The notes beneath the pieces were generated by a model that was not told the DNA's origin, did not search any database, and was given only the letters and a program-made list of their open reading frames with translations. DNA of 64,000 nt from Pseudokineococcus lusitanus (GTDB lineage Bacteria; Actinomycetota; Actinomycetes; Actinomycetales; Quadrisphaeraceae): the NCBI RefSeq assembly GCF_003751265.1, contig NZ_RJKN01000006.1:1-64000 (forward strand), in the 5' to 3' direction. The first letter of the stretch is position 1, and each line of letters opens with the position of its first letter. Shown in pieces: positions 15,824 to 25,031 of the stretch. The position numbers and the translations under genes are program-made.

Positions 15824-17668
15824 GTGGCAGCAGGTCGGGCAGCAGGTCGGGCAGCAGGGCTCCTGAGGGGCGGCGGTGCGGCGGTCGTCGCCGGCGCGGC
15901 GCTGGTCGCGGGGGCGCTGCTCCCGCCGGGCGCGGCACCGCCGCCGGACGTGGAGGTCGCCGCCGCGACCCCCGGGCCGGCGGCCACCGCCGCCGCGGCC
16001 GGGCCTGAGGACCTCCTCACGGCGCCGGCCGGCAACCCCTTCGTCGACGGCTGGTACGCCGACCCCGACGTGCTCCTCGACGACGGCACGTACTGGGTCT
16101 TCCCGACGACGTCGGCGCCCTACGACGACCAGACGGTGCTCGACGCCTTCTCCTCGACGGACCTCGTCCACTGGACGAAGCACCCCGGCGTGCTCGACCT
16201 CGACGACGTCTCGTGGGGACGCCGGGCGCTGTGGGCGCCGTCGCCGGTCGAGCGGGACGGCCGCTACTACCTGTACTTCGCGGCCAACGACATCCAGTCC
16301 GACGACGAGGTCGGCGGCATCGGCGTGGCCGTGGCGGACCGTCCGGAGGGCCCGTACTCCGACGCCCTCGGCGAGCCGCTCGTCGACGCCTTCCACAACG
16401 GCGCCCAGCCGATCGACCAGGACGTCTTCGTCGACGACGACGGCGAGGCGTACATGTACTACGGCGGCCACGGGCACGCGAACGTCGTCCGGCTCGGCCG
16501 CGACATGACGAGCGTCGTCCCGTTCGACGACGGGACGACCTACCGCGAGATCACGCCGTCCGAGGACTACGTCGAGGGCTCGCAGATGGTGAAGCGGGGC
16601 GACACCTACTACTACATGTGGTCCGAGGGCGGCTGGACCGGTCCGGACTACGCGGTGGCGTACGCGACGTCGGACTCCGCGCTCGGCCCCTTCGGCGAGC
16701 CGACCCGCGTGCTGCAGCAGGACCCGGCCGTCGCCCGGGGCGCCGGCCACAACGGGGTCGTCAACGTGCCGGGCACGGACACCTGGTTCCTCTTCTACCA
16801 CCGCCGCCCGCTCGGGGAGACGGACCAGAACGCCCGGGTGCTCGCCTACGACCGCCTCACCTTCGACGCCGACGGGCGCATGGAGCCCGTGACGATGCGG
16901 GTGCAGGACGACTTCTCGGACGGCAACACCCTCGGCTGGGACACCGAGGGGGGCCTGTGGGCGGCGCAGCGCGGCCGGCTCGAGGCGACGGCCCCGGACG
17001 GCGGCCGGGCGGTGCTCGACACGCGCTTCTCCGAGGTGGTCGCCGAGGCGCGCGTCCGGGTCCGCTCCCGCGACGGCGACGCCGGGCTGCTCGTCCGCGT
17101 CACCCGCCAGGGCAGCCAGGTCCTCGACGGCTACTACGCCGGCGTCAGCGGCGCGGGGCAGGTCTTCCTGCGCTCCTCGGAGGGCGGCGAGTGGACCGAG
17201 CTGGCGTCGGCGCGGCTGCGCGGCGCCCTCGCCCGCGACCACCGGCTGCGGGTCGAGGCCGTCGGCAGCTCCGTCCGCGTCTTCGTCGGCGACGGCACCA
17301 CGCCCGTCCTCGAGGTGGACGACGACCGGCACCGATCGGGCGCCACCGGTCTGCGGGCCGTCGGGCGGGCGGACCTCGACGACGTCGTCGTCGCCGCCGC
17401 CCCGCCGTCGACGACGGAGGTGTCCGTCTACGGCGACTGCGAGATGGGTGCCCTGCTCGACACCTACGGGCCCGGCGACCACACCGCCGTGCCCGACGAC
17501 GAGATCTCCTCGCTGCGCGTCCCCGAGGGTTACCGGATCACCCTCTTCGACGGCCCGGACCAGACCGGTGAGTCCCTCGTCAAGACCGAGGACGACCCCT
17601 GCCTCGTCGACGACGGGTGGAACGACCGGACGAGCTCCTTCCGCGTCGAGGGCCCCGCGGGCCGCTGA
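15824..17668 (+). CDS. Secreted GH43 glycosidase with beta/gamma-crystallin-like tail
   Basis: The product is 614 residues. The N-terminal signal region (GLLRGGGAAVVAGAALVAGA) is followed by an Ala/Pro linker. The GH43 five-blade propeller spans about 68-360: NPFVDGWYADPDV (catalytic base Asp), LWAPSPVERDGRYYLYF, QPIDQDVFVDDDGEAYMYYGG and EGSQMVKRGDTYYYM. It most resembles beta-xylosidase/arabinofuranosidase or galactan-acting members. A concanavalin-like domain covers about 365-530. The last 75 residues (VSVYGDCEMG, ISSLRVPEGYRITLFDG, GWNDRTSSFRV) look like a beta/gamma-crystallin calcium-binding motif, possibly a carbohydrate-anchoring module. The GTG at 15824 lacks a clear ribosome-binding site. 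Confidence 0.85.
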   Translation: MAAGRAAGRAAGLLRGGGAAVVAGAALVAGALLPPGAAPPPDVEVAAATPGPAATAAAAGPEDLLTAPAGNPFVDGWYADPDVLLDDGTYWVFPTTSAPYDDQTVLDAFSSTDLVHWTKHPGVLDLDDVSWGRRALWAPSPVERDGRYYLYFAANDIQSDDEVGGIGVAVADRPEGPYSDALGEPLVDAFHNGAQPIDQDVFVDDDGEAYMYYGGHGHANVVRLGRDMTSVVPFDDGTTYREITPSEDYVEGSQMVKRGDTYYYMWSEGGWTGPDYAVAYATSDSALGPFGEPTRVLQQDPAVARGAGHNGVVNVPGTDTWFLFYHRRPLGETDQNARVLAYDRLTFDADGRMEPVTMRVQDDFSDGNTLGWDTEGGLWAAQRGRLEATAPDGGRAVLDTRFSEVVAEARVRVRSRDGDAGLLVRVTRQGSQVLDGYYAGVSGAGQVFLRSSEGGEWTELASARLRGALARDHRLRVEAVGSSVRVFVGDGTTPVLEVDDDRHRSGATGLRAVGRADLDDVVVAAAPPSTTEVSVYGDCEMGALLDTYGPGDHTAVPDDEISSLRVPEGYRITLFDGPDQTGESLVKTEDDPCLVDDGWNDRTSSFRVEGPAGR

Positions 17669-17705
17669 CGGCGCACCCGGGCGGTCCCGCCGGCGGGCGC
17701 GGGGG

Positions 17706-18497
17706 TCAGGTCGCGACGACGACCTCGACCCCCGCGTCCGAGAGCGCCCGCCCCAGCGGGCCGGCGGGCGGGGCGTCGGTGACGAGGACGTCCACCTGCT
17801 CGAGGCGCAGCAGCCGCTGGGGCCCGGCCTCGCCGTGCTTGGAGGCGTCGGCCACGACGACGACGCGGCGCGCGGCGTCGGCGAGCGCCCGGCCCACCTC
17901 TGCCTCGCCGGCGTCGGCGGTCGTGCAGCCGAAGCGGGCGTCGACGCCGTCGACCCCGAGCACGGCGACGTCGAGCACGACCTCGGCGAGCGAGGCCCGG
18001 GCCGCGGGGCCGCTCAGCTCGAAGGACCGCGGCCGCACCGTCCCGCCCGAGAGCTCGACGCGGACGTGCGGGCGCACGGCCAGCTCGTAGGCGACGTCGA
18101 GCGCGTTGGTGACGAGCGTGAAGCCGCGGCGCCGCCCGTCGGCGGGGACGAGGTGGTCGGCGCGGGCGAGGGCGCGGGCGACCTCGCTCGTCGTCGTCCC
18201 GCCGTTGAGGCCGACGACGTCGCCGAGCGCCACGAGCGCGGCGGCGGCACGGCCCACGGCGGCCTTGGCCTCGGGGTGCAGCCCGGCCTTCTCGACGAGG
18301 GGCCGCTCCGGCCCGCCCCCCACGAGCGCCGACGCCCCGCCGTGGGTGCGGACGACGAGCCGCTGCTCGGCGAGGGCGTCGAGGTCGCGCCGCGCCGTCG
18401 CGAGCGACGTGCCCACCTCGGCGCAGACGTCGTTGACGCTGACGTGGCCGCTCGCCATGACGAGGTCGAGCACCCGTGCGAGGCGCTGCTGCCTCAC
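17706..18497 (-). CDS. DeoR-family repressor of the amino-sugar operon
   Basis: The product is 263 residues. The N-terminal winged helix (VRQQRLARVLDLVMASGHVS, then SLATARRDLDALAEQRLVVRTHGGA) is the DeoR signature. The C-terminal DeoRC sugar-phosphate sensor has GLNGGTTTSEVAR, TLVTNALDVA, LSGGTVR and VVVADASKHG. It is the last gene of the nag operon and its GTG overlaps the kinase stop, so it is probably an autoregulated repressor responding to a phosphosugar such as GlcN6P or GlcNAc6P. That ligand is an inference. Confidence 0.9.
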   Translation of the reverse strand: MRQQRLARVLDLVMASGHVSVNDVCAEVGTSLATARRDLDALAEQRLVVRTHGGASALVGGGPERPLVEKAGLHPEAKAAVGRAAAALVALGDVVGLNGGTTTSEVARALARADHLVPADGRRRGFTLVTNALDVAYELAVRPHVRVELSGGTVRPRSFELSGPAARASLAEVVLDVAVLGVDGVDARFGCTTADAGEAEVGRALADAARRVVVVADASKHGEAGPQRLLRLEQVDVLVTDAPPAGPLGRALSDAGVEVVVAT

Positions 18498-19555
18498 GAC
18501 GCCGCCCTCCCGGCGCCGCTCCCGTGTCCGGCGTCGGGGCGCCGCGCGGCCACCGTGCGGTGCAGCCGCTCGACGACGTCGGCCGGGAGCTGCTCGCCCG
18601 CAGGGCCGACCGCGGCCAGCGCCGCGACCGCCGCCCCCACCGCGCCGTCCCGGGCGGCCCGCACGTCCGCGCCCGCGAGCGACTCCTCGAGCAGCGGCGT
18701 CCGTGCGCGGCCGGGGGCCAGGAGCCCGCGGTGCAGCGTGCTGCCGCCGAGCACGAGCGGGGCCCCGGCCGGCGTCCCCGCGCGGGCGGCGGTGACGAGG
18801 CGCGCGAGGTCGTCCTGCGCGACGGCGACCAGCCGGGCCGCCACCGCGTCGTGGGCCACCTCGGGGCGGAAGGCGAGCGGCGCGTGCCGCGCCAGCGCCA
18901 CGGGGCGGTCGGCGTAGCAGACCTCCATGAGCCGCTCGAGGACCGCCGGTCGCCAGACCTCCGAAGGGACCCCGGCGTCCGCGGGGTCGAGGCCGACCGC
19001 GGCGAGCAGCAGCGGCGTGAGCGCCGTCCGCGGCCCGGTGCCCTCGAGCTCGGCGACGACGCCCCGCACGACGGCGTGCCCGACGGCGAAGCCGGAGCCG
19101 CCGTCGCCGAGCAGCCAGCCGGTGCCGCCGATGGCCCGGGCGACCCGTCCACCCTCGACCACCGCGGCCACCGAGCCGGTGCCGGCGACGACGGCGGACC
19201 CCGCGGGCTCGGCGGCGCCGGAGAAGTACATGGCGAGGATGTCGGGCCCGGTGCGGACCTGCGCCGGGTCGCCGACGTAGCCGAGCGAGCGGGCCAGGTC
19301 GGCCGGCGTCATGAGGCTCCGCAGGCCCGCCATGGCGACGAGCACGGAGCCGAGCTCCTCGGGCCCGCGGCCCGCGTCGGCCAGCGCAGCGGCCGACGTC
19401 GCCGTGATCGCGGCCAGCGCGGCGTCCCGCCCGGCCGACGTCGGGTTGCCCGCGGCGCCCGCCGCCCAGCCGAGGCACTCGCCCTCGGCGGTCGTGACGA
19501 CGGCGCGCGTGCTCGTCCCCCCGGCGTCGACGCCGAGGTGCAGCGGCCCGCTCAC
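18494..19555 (-). CDS. nagK: N-acetylglucosamine kinase (BadF/BadG family)
   Basis: The product is 353 residues. It has the ASKHA nucleotide-binding motifs LGVDAGGTSTRAVV (phosphate 1), VAGTGSVAAVVEGG (phosphate 2) and APLVLGGSTLHRGLLAP (adenosine). It belongs to the BadF/BadG/BcrA/BcrD group that includes eukaryotic-type GlcNAc kinases, rather than ROK kinases. It should phosphorylate imported GlcNAc (or MurNAc) to the 6-phosphate for NagA. ABC import leaves the sugar unphosphorylated, so a kinase is needed. The start codon overlaps the nagA stop (GTGA) and its stop overlaps the DeoR start. Confidence 0.85.
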   Translation of the reverse strand: MSGPLHLGVDAGGTSTRAVVTTAEGECLGWAAGAAGNPTSAGRDAALAAITATSAAALADAGRGPEELGSVLVAMAGLRSLMTPADLARSLGYVGDPAQVRTGPDILAMYFSGAAEPAGSAVVAGTGSVAAVVEGGRVARAIGGTGWLLGDGGSGFAVGHAVVRGVVAELEGTGPRTALTPLLLAAVGLDPADAGVPSEVWRPAVLERLMEVCYADRPVALARHAPLAFRPEVAHDAVAARLVAVAQDDLARLVTAARAGTPAGAPLVLGGSTLHRGLLAPGRARTPLLEESLAGADVRAARDGAVGAAVAALAAVGPAGEQLPADVVERLHRTVAARRPDAGHGSGAGRAAS

Positions 19556-20775
19556 CCGGCCCTCGCCACCGGGGCGGCGCCGCGCTCCCGGGCCCGCGCG
19601 GGCGACGTCCGCACGAGCCGCACGGAGAGGTCGTCGTCGAGGAGCACGAGATCCGCGACGGCTCCCGGGACGAGAGCGCCGAGACGCCCGTCCTGCCCGA
19701 GCACGCGGGCGGGCACCGCGGTCGCGGCGTCGACGAGGGCGGGCAGCGGCAGGCCCGCGGCGACGCCGACGGCGAGCGCGCGGTCCGTCGTCAGCGTCGA
19801 GCCGGCCAGGGTGTCGGTGCCCTCGAGCACGGCGCGGCCGTCGGCGACGACGACGTCGAGCGCCCCGAGGGGGTAGCGGCCCCCGGCGCAGTCCGCGGCC
19901 GCCATGGCGTCGGTGACGAGCGCGACGCGGCCGGGCGCGGCGGCCAGCAGCACGGCGGCGACGGCCGGGTGCACGTGCTCGCCGTCGAGGATGAGCTCGA
20001 GGACGACGCGGTCGTCGGCCAGCGCGGCGGCCACCGGCCCGGGGGCGCGGTGGTGCAGGCCGGGCATGGCGTTGAAGGCGTGCGTCAGCAGGCGCGCCCC
20101 GCGGTCGAACGCGGCGGCGGCCTCGTCGTACGTGGCCTCGGTGTGCCCGACGGCGACGACGACGCCCGCCGCGGCGAAGGTCCGGGCGGCCTCGGAGGCC
20201 CCCTCGCGCCGCGGGTCGAGGGTGACCTGGCGCAGCGTGCCGCGGGCGGCGTCGAGCAGCCGCCGGACGGCGGACGGCGTCGGGTCGACGAGCGCGTCGG
20301 CGCTGTGGGCGCCCTTGCGCTCGACGGCGAGGAAGGGCCCCTCGAGGTGGCTGCCGAGGACGCCGGGGTGCTCGTCGACGAGGTCGGCGACCCCGGCGAG
20401 GCGCCCGGCCAGCACGTCGACGTCGTCCGCGACGAAGCTGACGACGGACCGGGTCGTCCCGTGGGCGCGGTGGGCGGCCGCCGAGCCGAGCACGGCCGCG
20501 GGGCCGTCCTCGTGCGCGTGGCCGCCGCCGCCGTGGTGGTGGAGCTCGACGAAGCCCGCGGTGAGCAGGGCGCCCTCGGCGTCGAGCACCTCCGCGCCGG
20601 CGGGGACCGACGGGGCGTCGCCGGTCCCCCGCGCGACCACCTCGCCGTCGCGGGCCAGCACCCACGTGCCGTCGTGGACGCCGGCCGCGTCGACGAGCCG
20701 GGCGCCCGTCACGAGGAGGTCGCCGACGGGCGGCCCGACCGGCCCCCTGCCGTCCCCCGGCGCGGGGGCGCTCAC
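19552..20775 (-). CDS. nagA: N-acetylglucosamine-6-phosphate deacetylase
   Basis: The product is 407 residues, slightly longer than E. coli NagA (382). Amidohydrolase motifs are FVELHHHGGGGHAHEDG, LGSHLEGPFLA (metal-binding Glu), VAVGHTEATYDEA (His), LLTHAFNAMPGLHHR (His) and ALVTDAMAA (catalytic Asp). It removes the acetyl group from GlcNAc6P to give GlcN6P, the substrate of the NagB encoded just upstream. GTGA overlaps join it to nagB and nagK. The FVELHHHG segment is typical of actinobacterial NagA. Confidence 0.95.
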   Translation of the reverse strand: MSAPAPGDGRGPVGPPVGDLLVTGARLVDAAGVHDGTWVLARDGEVVARGTGDAPSVPAGAEVLDAEGALLTAGFVELHHHGGGGHAHEDGPAAVLGSAAAHRAHGTTRSVVSFVADDVDVLAGRLAGVADLVDEHPGVLGSHLEGPFLAVERKGAHSADALVDPTPSAVRRLLDAARGTLRQVTLDPRREGASEAARTFAAAGVVVAVGHTEATYDEAAAAFDRGARLLTHAFNAMPGLHHRAPGPVAAALADDRVVLELILDGEHVHPAVAAVLLAAAPGRVALVTDAMAAADCAGGRYPLGALDVVVADGRAVLEGTDTLAGSTLTTDRALAVGVAAGLPLPALVDAATAVPARVLGQDGRLGALVPGAVADLVLLDDDLSVRLVRTSPARARERGAAPVARAG

Positions 20776-21566
20776 GCGGCGGGCCCCGCGCCCACGGGCA
20801 CCCGCGTGAGCCGGGAGGCGGCCGCGGGGTCGAGGAGCACGAGGACGTCGGCGAAGGTCCGCACCGCCGAGGCGGGGCACGCCGGCGAGACGGGCCCCTC
20901 GAGCGCGGCCCGCACCGCCTCGGCCTTGTGCTCGCCGCGGGCGATGAGCACGTGCCGGCGCGCGGTCGCGATGGTCGCGACCCCCTGCGTCACGGCGCGC
21001 CGCGGCACGTCCTCGGGGCGCGCGAAGAAGCGCGCGTTGTCGGCGACGGTCGTCGCGGCGAGCTCGACGACGCGGGTCCGCGAGGACAGCGGCGACCCGG
21101 GCTCGTTGAAGCCGATGTGGCCCGTCGCGCCGATGCCGAGCAGCTGGACGTCGGCGCCCCCGCGGGCGGTCAGCGCCGCCTCGTACGCCGCGCAGGCCGC
21201 CGCCAGCCCGGCCTCCGTCGTCGCCGTCCCGTCGGGGACGTGGACGCGCGCCGGGTCGAGCCCGAGCGGCGCGCGCACCTCCTCCTCGACGACGGCGGCG
21301 TAGCTGCGGGGGTCGCCCGCCGGCAGGCCGACGTACTCGTCGAGCGCGAAGACCTCGACCGCGTCCCAGCCCGGCAGCCGCCGGGCGGCGAGGTCGGCGT
21401 ACACCTGCAGCGGCGAGGAGCCGGTGGCGACGCCGAAGGTGGCGAGCCGGCCCGCGGCCAGCTCCTCGGCGACGACGTCGGCGGCCCGGCGGCCGATGCC
21501 CTCGGCCCCGTCGGCCTCGTCGACGACCTCCACCCGCAGCGTCGTCCCGCCCCGGCCCGGCGTCAC
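20772..21566 (-). CDS. nagB: Glucosamine-6-phosphate deaminase
   Basis: The product is 264 residues, typical for NagB (about 260). The motifs are LATFGVATGSSPLQVYADL, VEVFALDEYVGL (catalytic Asp), LGIGATGHIGFNEPGSP and TQGVATIATARRHVLIARG. It converts GlcN6P to fructose-6-phosphate and ammonia, feeding glycolysis. The GTG at 21566 overlaps the permease stop. With nagK and nagA it completes GlcNAc catabolism in the order import, phosphorylation, deacetylation, deamination. Confidence 0.95.
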   Translation of the reverse strand: MTPGRGGTTLRVEVVDEADGAEGIGRRAADVVAEELAAGRLATFGVATGSSPLQVYADLAARRLPGWDAVEVFALDEYVGLPAGDPRSYAAVVEEEVRAPLGLDPARVHVPDGTATTEAGLAAACAAYEAALTARGGADVQLLGIGATGHIGFNEPGSPLSSRTRVVELAATTVADNARFFARPEDVPRRAVTQGVATIATARRHVLIARGEHKAEAVRAALEGPVSPACPASAVRTFADVLVLLDPAAASRLTRVPVGAGPAA

Positions 21567-22486
21567 TTGACGCTCCCGGCCGACACCGAGCCCTGCAGGC
21601 GCCGCTGGAAGACGAGGTAGACGACGAGGACGGGGACGATCGTCGTCACGGCGCCGGCGAAGAGGGCGCCGAAGTCGACGGCGTACCCGGCCTGGGAGGC
21701 GAAGGACGCCATCCCCTGCGTGAGGACGTAGCTGTCCTGGTCGGAGTTGAGGACCACGGGCAGGAGGAACTGGTTCCACAGGCCGACGAAGTTGAGGATC
21801 GCCACGGCCGCCATGCCCGGGCGGGCCATCGGCAGCATGACCTGGAAGAAGGTCCGCCACTCGCCCGCGCCGTCGATCGACGCGGCCTCGGCCACCTCGT
21901 GCGGCAGGTCCTCGAAGAAGCTGACGAGGAAGAAGACGGTGAAGGGGTACGCGTAGGCGGTGTACGCGGCCACGAGGCCCGGCAGCGTGTTGAGCAGCCC
22001 CGCCTGCTGGAGGATGAAGAACAGCGGCACGACGGCGAGGAAGACCGGGAAGGTCAGCCCCGCGACGATCAGCGTGCGCACCGCGCCGCGCCCCGGGAAG
22101 GGGAAGCGGGCCAGCACGTACGCCGACATCGAGCCCAGCACCATCGTGAGGACGAGCGCGCACGTGACGACGACGACGGAGTTGGCGAAGTAGCGGCCGA
22201 TGCCCGCGAGCGTCCACGCGTTGACGTAGTTCTCGAGGTGCAGGGAGGTCGGCAGCGAGAACGGCGACGCGAAGATCTCCTGCGTCGTCTTGAAGGACGA
22301 CATGAGCGTCCACAGCAGCGGCGCGATGACGAGGACGGTCCACAGGACGAGGACGCCCTGCGACGCCGCCCCGACGGCGCGGTCGGCGCCGGAGCCCTTC
22401 GGGCCGCCGGTCGGCTGACGGCGACGGGGGCCGGAGGGGCCGCCCTCGACGGCGGGCGGGGCCCCGGTCTGGAGATGAGTGCTCAT
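21563..22486 (-). CDS. Sugar ABC permease, MalG/NgcG type
   Basis: The product is 307 residues with six predicted membrane segments. The cytoplasmic EAA loop reads EVAEAASIDGAGEWRTFFQVMLP, which contacts the ATPase. The N-terminal 40 residues are a Pro/Gly/Arg-rich cytoplasmic lead. It is the second permease of the NgcEFG-like importer; the ATG at 22486 overlaps the stop of the first permease. No ATPase gene is present, as in Streptomyces systems energised by the shared ATPase MsiK. Confidence 0.92.
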   Translation of the reverse strand: MSTHLQTGAPPAVEGGPSGPRRRQPTGGPKGSGADRAVGAASQGVLVLWTVLVIAPLLWTLMSSFKTTQEIFASPFSLPTSLHLENYVNAWTLAGIGRYFANSVVVVTCALVLTMVLGSMSAYVLARFPFPGRGAVRTLIVAGLTFPVFLAVVPLFFILQQAGLLNTLPGLVAAYTAYAYPFTVFFLVSFFEDLPHEVAEAASIDGAGEWRTFFQVMLPMARPGMAAVAILNFVGLWNQFLLPVVLNSDQDSYVLTQGMASFASQAGYAVDFGALFAGAVTTIVPVLVVYLVFQRRLQGSVSAGSVK

Positions 22487-23502
22487 GCCCGCGCACCCCC
22501 TCGGACGCCGAGCAGCCGGGCGACGCCGAACACCAGCCCGACGAAGACCAGCGTGACGACCGCGAGGACGACGCCCATGGCGCAGGCGATGCCGAACTGG
22601 CCCTGCGCGAAGGCCGTCGTGAAGACCTGCTGCGTGACGACGAGCGTCGAGCTCTCGGGGCCACCGGTGGGGTTGAGCGCCTGCATGTAGACGAAGGCGT
22701 CCAGGGCGAGGATCCCCATGTAGACGTACGCGGTGCGGACGCTGCCCGCGATGCCCGGCAGCGCGATGGACAGCGCGGTGCGGACGCGGCCGGCGCCGTC
22801 GAGCCGGGCGGCCTCGAAGAGCTCGGGGTCGATGTTCTGGATCGCCGCGACGAACAGCACCATGTAGAAGCCGACGAAGGCCCAGACGATGACCGCGATC
22901 GTCGCCGCCATCGCCGTGCTGGCCTGGCCGAGCCACGCAAAGTCGGTGAAGCCGTCGAGCCCGACGCCCACGAGCAGCCCGTTGAGCAGGCCGTTCGAGG
23001 GGTTGTAGACCTGGCTCCAGATGATGCCGATGACGATCGCGGGCACGACGTACGGGAAGAAGGAGACGACCCGGTAGAAGGCCGTGCCCCGCAGGCCGCG
23101 GACGGCGCCCGCCGTCGACCCGCCGAAGGTGAGGACGCACGCCAGCGCGAAGCTGAGGACGAGCGTCACCGCCGGGACGACGACGAGCAGCGTCAGGCTG
23201 TTGCCGAGCGAGTTGAGGAACTGCGCGTCCCCCGCGAGCCGGACGTAGTTGTCGAGCCCGACGAAGGGCTGCTCGGGGCTGAAGCCCGTCCACGCGGTGA
23301 CGGAGTAGTAGGTCGCCTGCGTGAAGGGGTACAGCACCATGACGACGTAGAAGGCGAACGGCAGCCCCAGGAAGACGACCATGAGGCTGACGCGGTCGAA
23401 GGACAGGCGCCGCCCCCGGGCGCCGGGCCGTGACGGCGCGGGCGACGGGGTCGACGACGACGCGCCGCGCCGCCGTCGACCGGCCGCCACGGCCCCCGCC
23501 AT
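22483..23502 (-). CDS. Sugar ABC permease, MalF/NgcF type
   Basis: The product is 339 residues: a basic cytoplasmic N-terminus, then six membrane segments and the EAA loop PELFEAARLDGAGRVRTALSIALPG. It pairs with the permease at 21563. Its ATG shares one base with the stop codon of the binding-protein gene (TGATG), a reinitiation arrangement. Confidence 0.92.
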   Translation of the reverse strand: MAGAVAAGRRRRGASSSTPSPAPSRPGARGRRLSFDRVSLMVVFLGLPFAFYVVMVLYPFTQATYYSVTAWTGFSPEQPFVGLDNYVRLAGDAQFLNSLGNSLTLLVVVPAVTLVLSFALACVLTFGGSTAGAVRGLRGTAFYRVVSFFPYVVPAIVIGIIWSQVYNPSNGLLNGLLVGVGLDGFTDFAWLGQASTAMAATIAVIVWAFVGFYMVLFVAAIQNIDPELFEAARLDGAGRVRTALSIALPGIAGSVRTAYVYMGILALDAFVYMQALNPTGGPESSTLVVTQQVFTTAFAQGQFGIACAMGVVLAVVTLVFVGLVFGVARLLGVRGGARA

Positions 23503-24929
23503 CAGCTGACCTCGACCTTCTCGACGGAGTCGTCCTCGCGGATGCGGTCGAAGAGCGCCTGCATGCCCTCGGCCAGCGCCGCGGCGTCGGAGTCGCCCGA
23601 CAGGAAGCTGTTCCACAGGACGTTGACGTCGGCCGTCATGCCGTAGGTGGCGACGAAGTTGTAGTTGAAGGTGTCCGTGCCGGCGGCCTCGAGCATCGAG
23701 ACCTGGGCGGCGAGCGCCGTCGAGCCGAAGGCGTCCTCGGGGATGGTGCCCGCGACGATCGTCGAGGCGAGCTTGGTGCGCGCGAACTCCGTCGCCGTCT
23801 CCGGCGAGAGCATGACGCGGAGCATCTCCTTGCCGCCCGCGGCGTTGGCGCCCTGGCTCGGGACGGCGAACGGCTCGTTCGGCGTGTTGTTGATCGCCGC
23901 GTAGGGCAGCGCGGCGTCGGCCGTGACGGTCGGCGCGGGGGCGCCCGTCATCTGGAAGTCGTCCGCCGTGGCGTCGGCCATCTCGTTCTCGATCCACGAG
24001 CCCGAGGGGTAGAGCAGCGCCTCCTGCGCCTGGCTCCACTGCGCCTGCGCCTGCGTGAACTGGGTGCCGGCGCCACCGGGACGCATGTACCCGTTGGCGA
24101 CGACCTGCTCCATCGCCGCGAGGACGCCGGTGATGGCCTCGCCGCTCCACGCGTCGGCCTGGAGGTTGGCCATCTGCAGGCGGACCTCGTCGCCGCCCTC
24201 CTTGATGGCCGAGTCGAGCGCCATCGTGAGGAAGTACGACGCCGCCTCGCGGCCCCACGTGAAGAGGTACTTGCCCTGCTCCTGCGCGGCCGCGCCGAGC
24301 GCGAGCGCGTCGTCCCACGTCTGCGGCGCGGTCCAGCCGTTGGCGTCGAAGAGCGTCTGGGAGTACCAGAGCGCGTACACGGTGAGGACGTAGTTGATCG
24401 CGACGAGCCTGCCGTCGAACTGGCCGACGCCGAGGACGTTCGGGTAGAGCGTGTCCGCGATGGGCGTGCCCTCGGTGTTGACGGCGTCGATGACCTCCTG
24501 GAGGTCCTCGAGCTGCGCGGCGATCGTCGAGATCCCGATGGCGTTGGCGCCGGAGTTGTCGAGCAGGTCGGGCGGGTTGCCGCCGACGAAGCGCGGCTGC
24601 ATCTGCTGCGCGATCTGGGTGGAGCCGGTGACGTCGACCGTCACGCCGTCCTGGTTCTCCTGCAGCAGGTTGGCCGCGAAGGACGCGTAGTCGGTGCCGT
24701 ACCCGCCGTCGAAGATGATCGCCTCGACGGTCGAGTCGGCCGCGACGCCGAAGGGGTTGGTGTCGGTGACGGCGCCCGTCGCGCCGCCGCCCCCGCCGCC
24801 CTCGCTCGGGCCGCTGCCGCCGGCGGCGCACGAGGCGAGCGACAGGCCGAAGGGCGTCACGACGGCGCCCGCGGTGAGGGCCTTGAGGAAGTTGCGGCGC
24901 TGGACGGTCCTGCGGGTGGTTCCGGTCAC
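23502..24929 (-). CDS. NgcE-like amino-sugar binding lipoprotein
   Basis: The product is 475 residues. The leader RRNFLKALTAGAVVTPFG is twin-arginine type and ends in lipobox LASC, so it is a Tat-exported lipoprotein. The solute-binding family 1 fold is shown by DGRLVAINYVLTVYALWYSQ, LFTWGREAASYFL and LLYPSGSWIENEM. Length and Tat leader agree with NgcE, the GlcNAc/chitobiose-binding protein of Streptomyces; I infer GlcNAc or GlcNAc-containing disaccharide uptake. The GTG at 24929 has AGAGGA upstream. A gap of 102 bases separates it from the SIS gene. Confidence 0.85.
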   Translation of the reverse strand: MTGTTRRTVQRRNFLKALTAGAVVTPFGLSLASCAAGGSGPSEGGGGGGATGAVTDTNPFGVAADSTVEAIIFDGGYGTDYASFAANLLQENQDGVTVDVTGSTQIAQQMQPRFVGGNPPDLLDNSGANAIGISTIAAQLEDLQEVIDAVNTEGTPIADTLYPNVLGVGQFDGRLVAINYVLTVYALWYSQTLFDANGWTAPQTWDDALALGAAAQEQGKYLFTWGREAASYFLTMALDSAIKEGGDEVRLQMANLQADAWSGEAITGVLAAMEQVVANGYMRPGGAGTQFTQAQAQWSQAQEALLYPSGSWIENEMADATADDFQMTGAPAPTVTADAALPYAAINNTPNEPFAVPSQGANAAGGKEMLRVMLSPETATEFARTKLASTIVAGTIPEDAFGSTALAAQVSMLEAAGTDTFNYNFVATYGMTADVNVLWNSFLSGDSDAAALAEGMQALFDRIREDDSVEKVEVS

Positions 24930-25031
24930 GGGGTGTCCTCTCGGGGCGGTGACGCCGGCCGGCGGCGGTGCCGGGCGGTCTGGCCGGTCTGGCGGGCGGC
25001 GGGAGCCGCGGGTCGTGCGGTGCGGCGGCGC

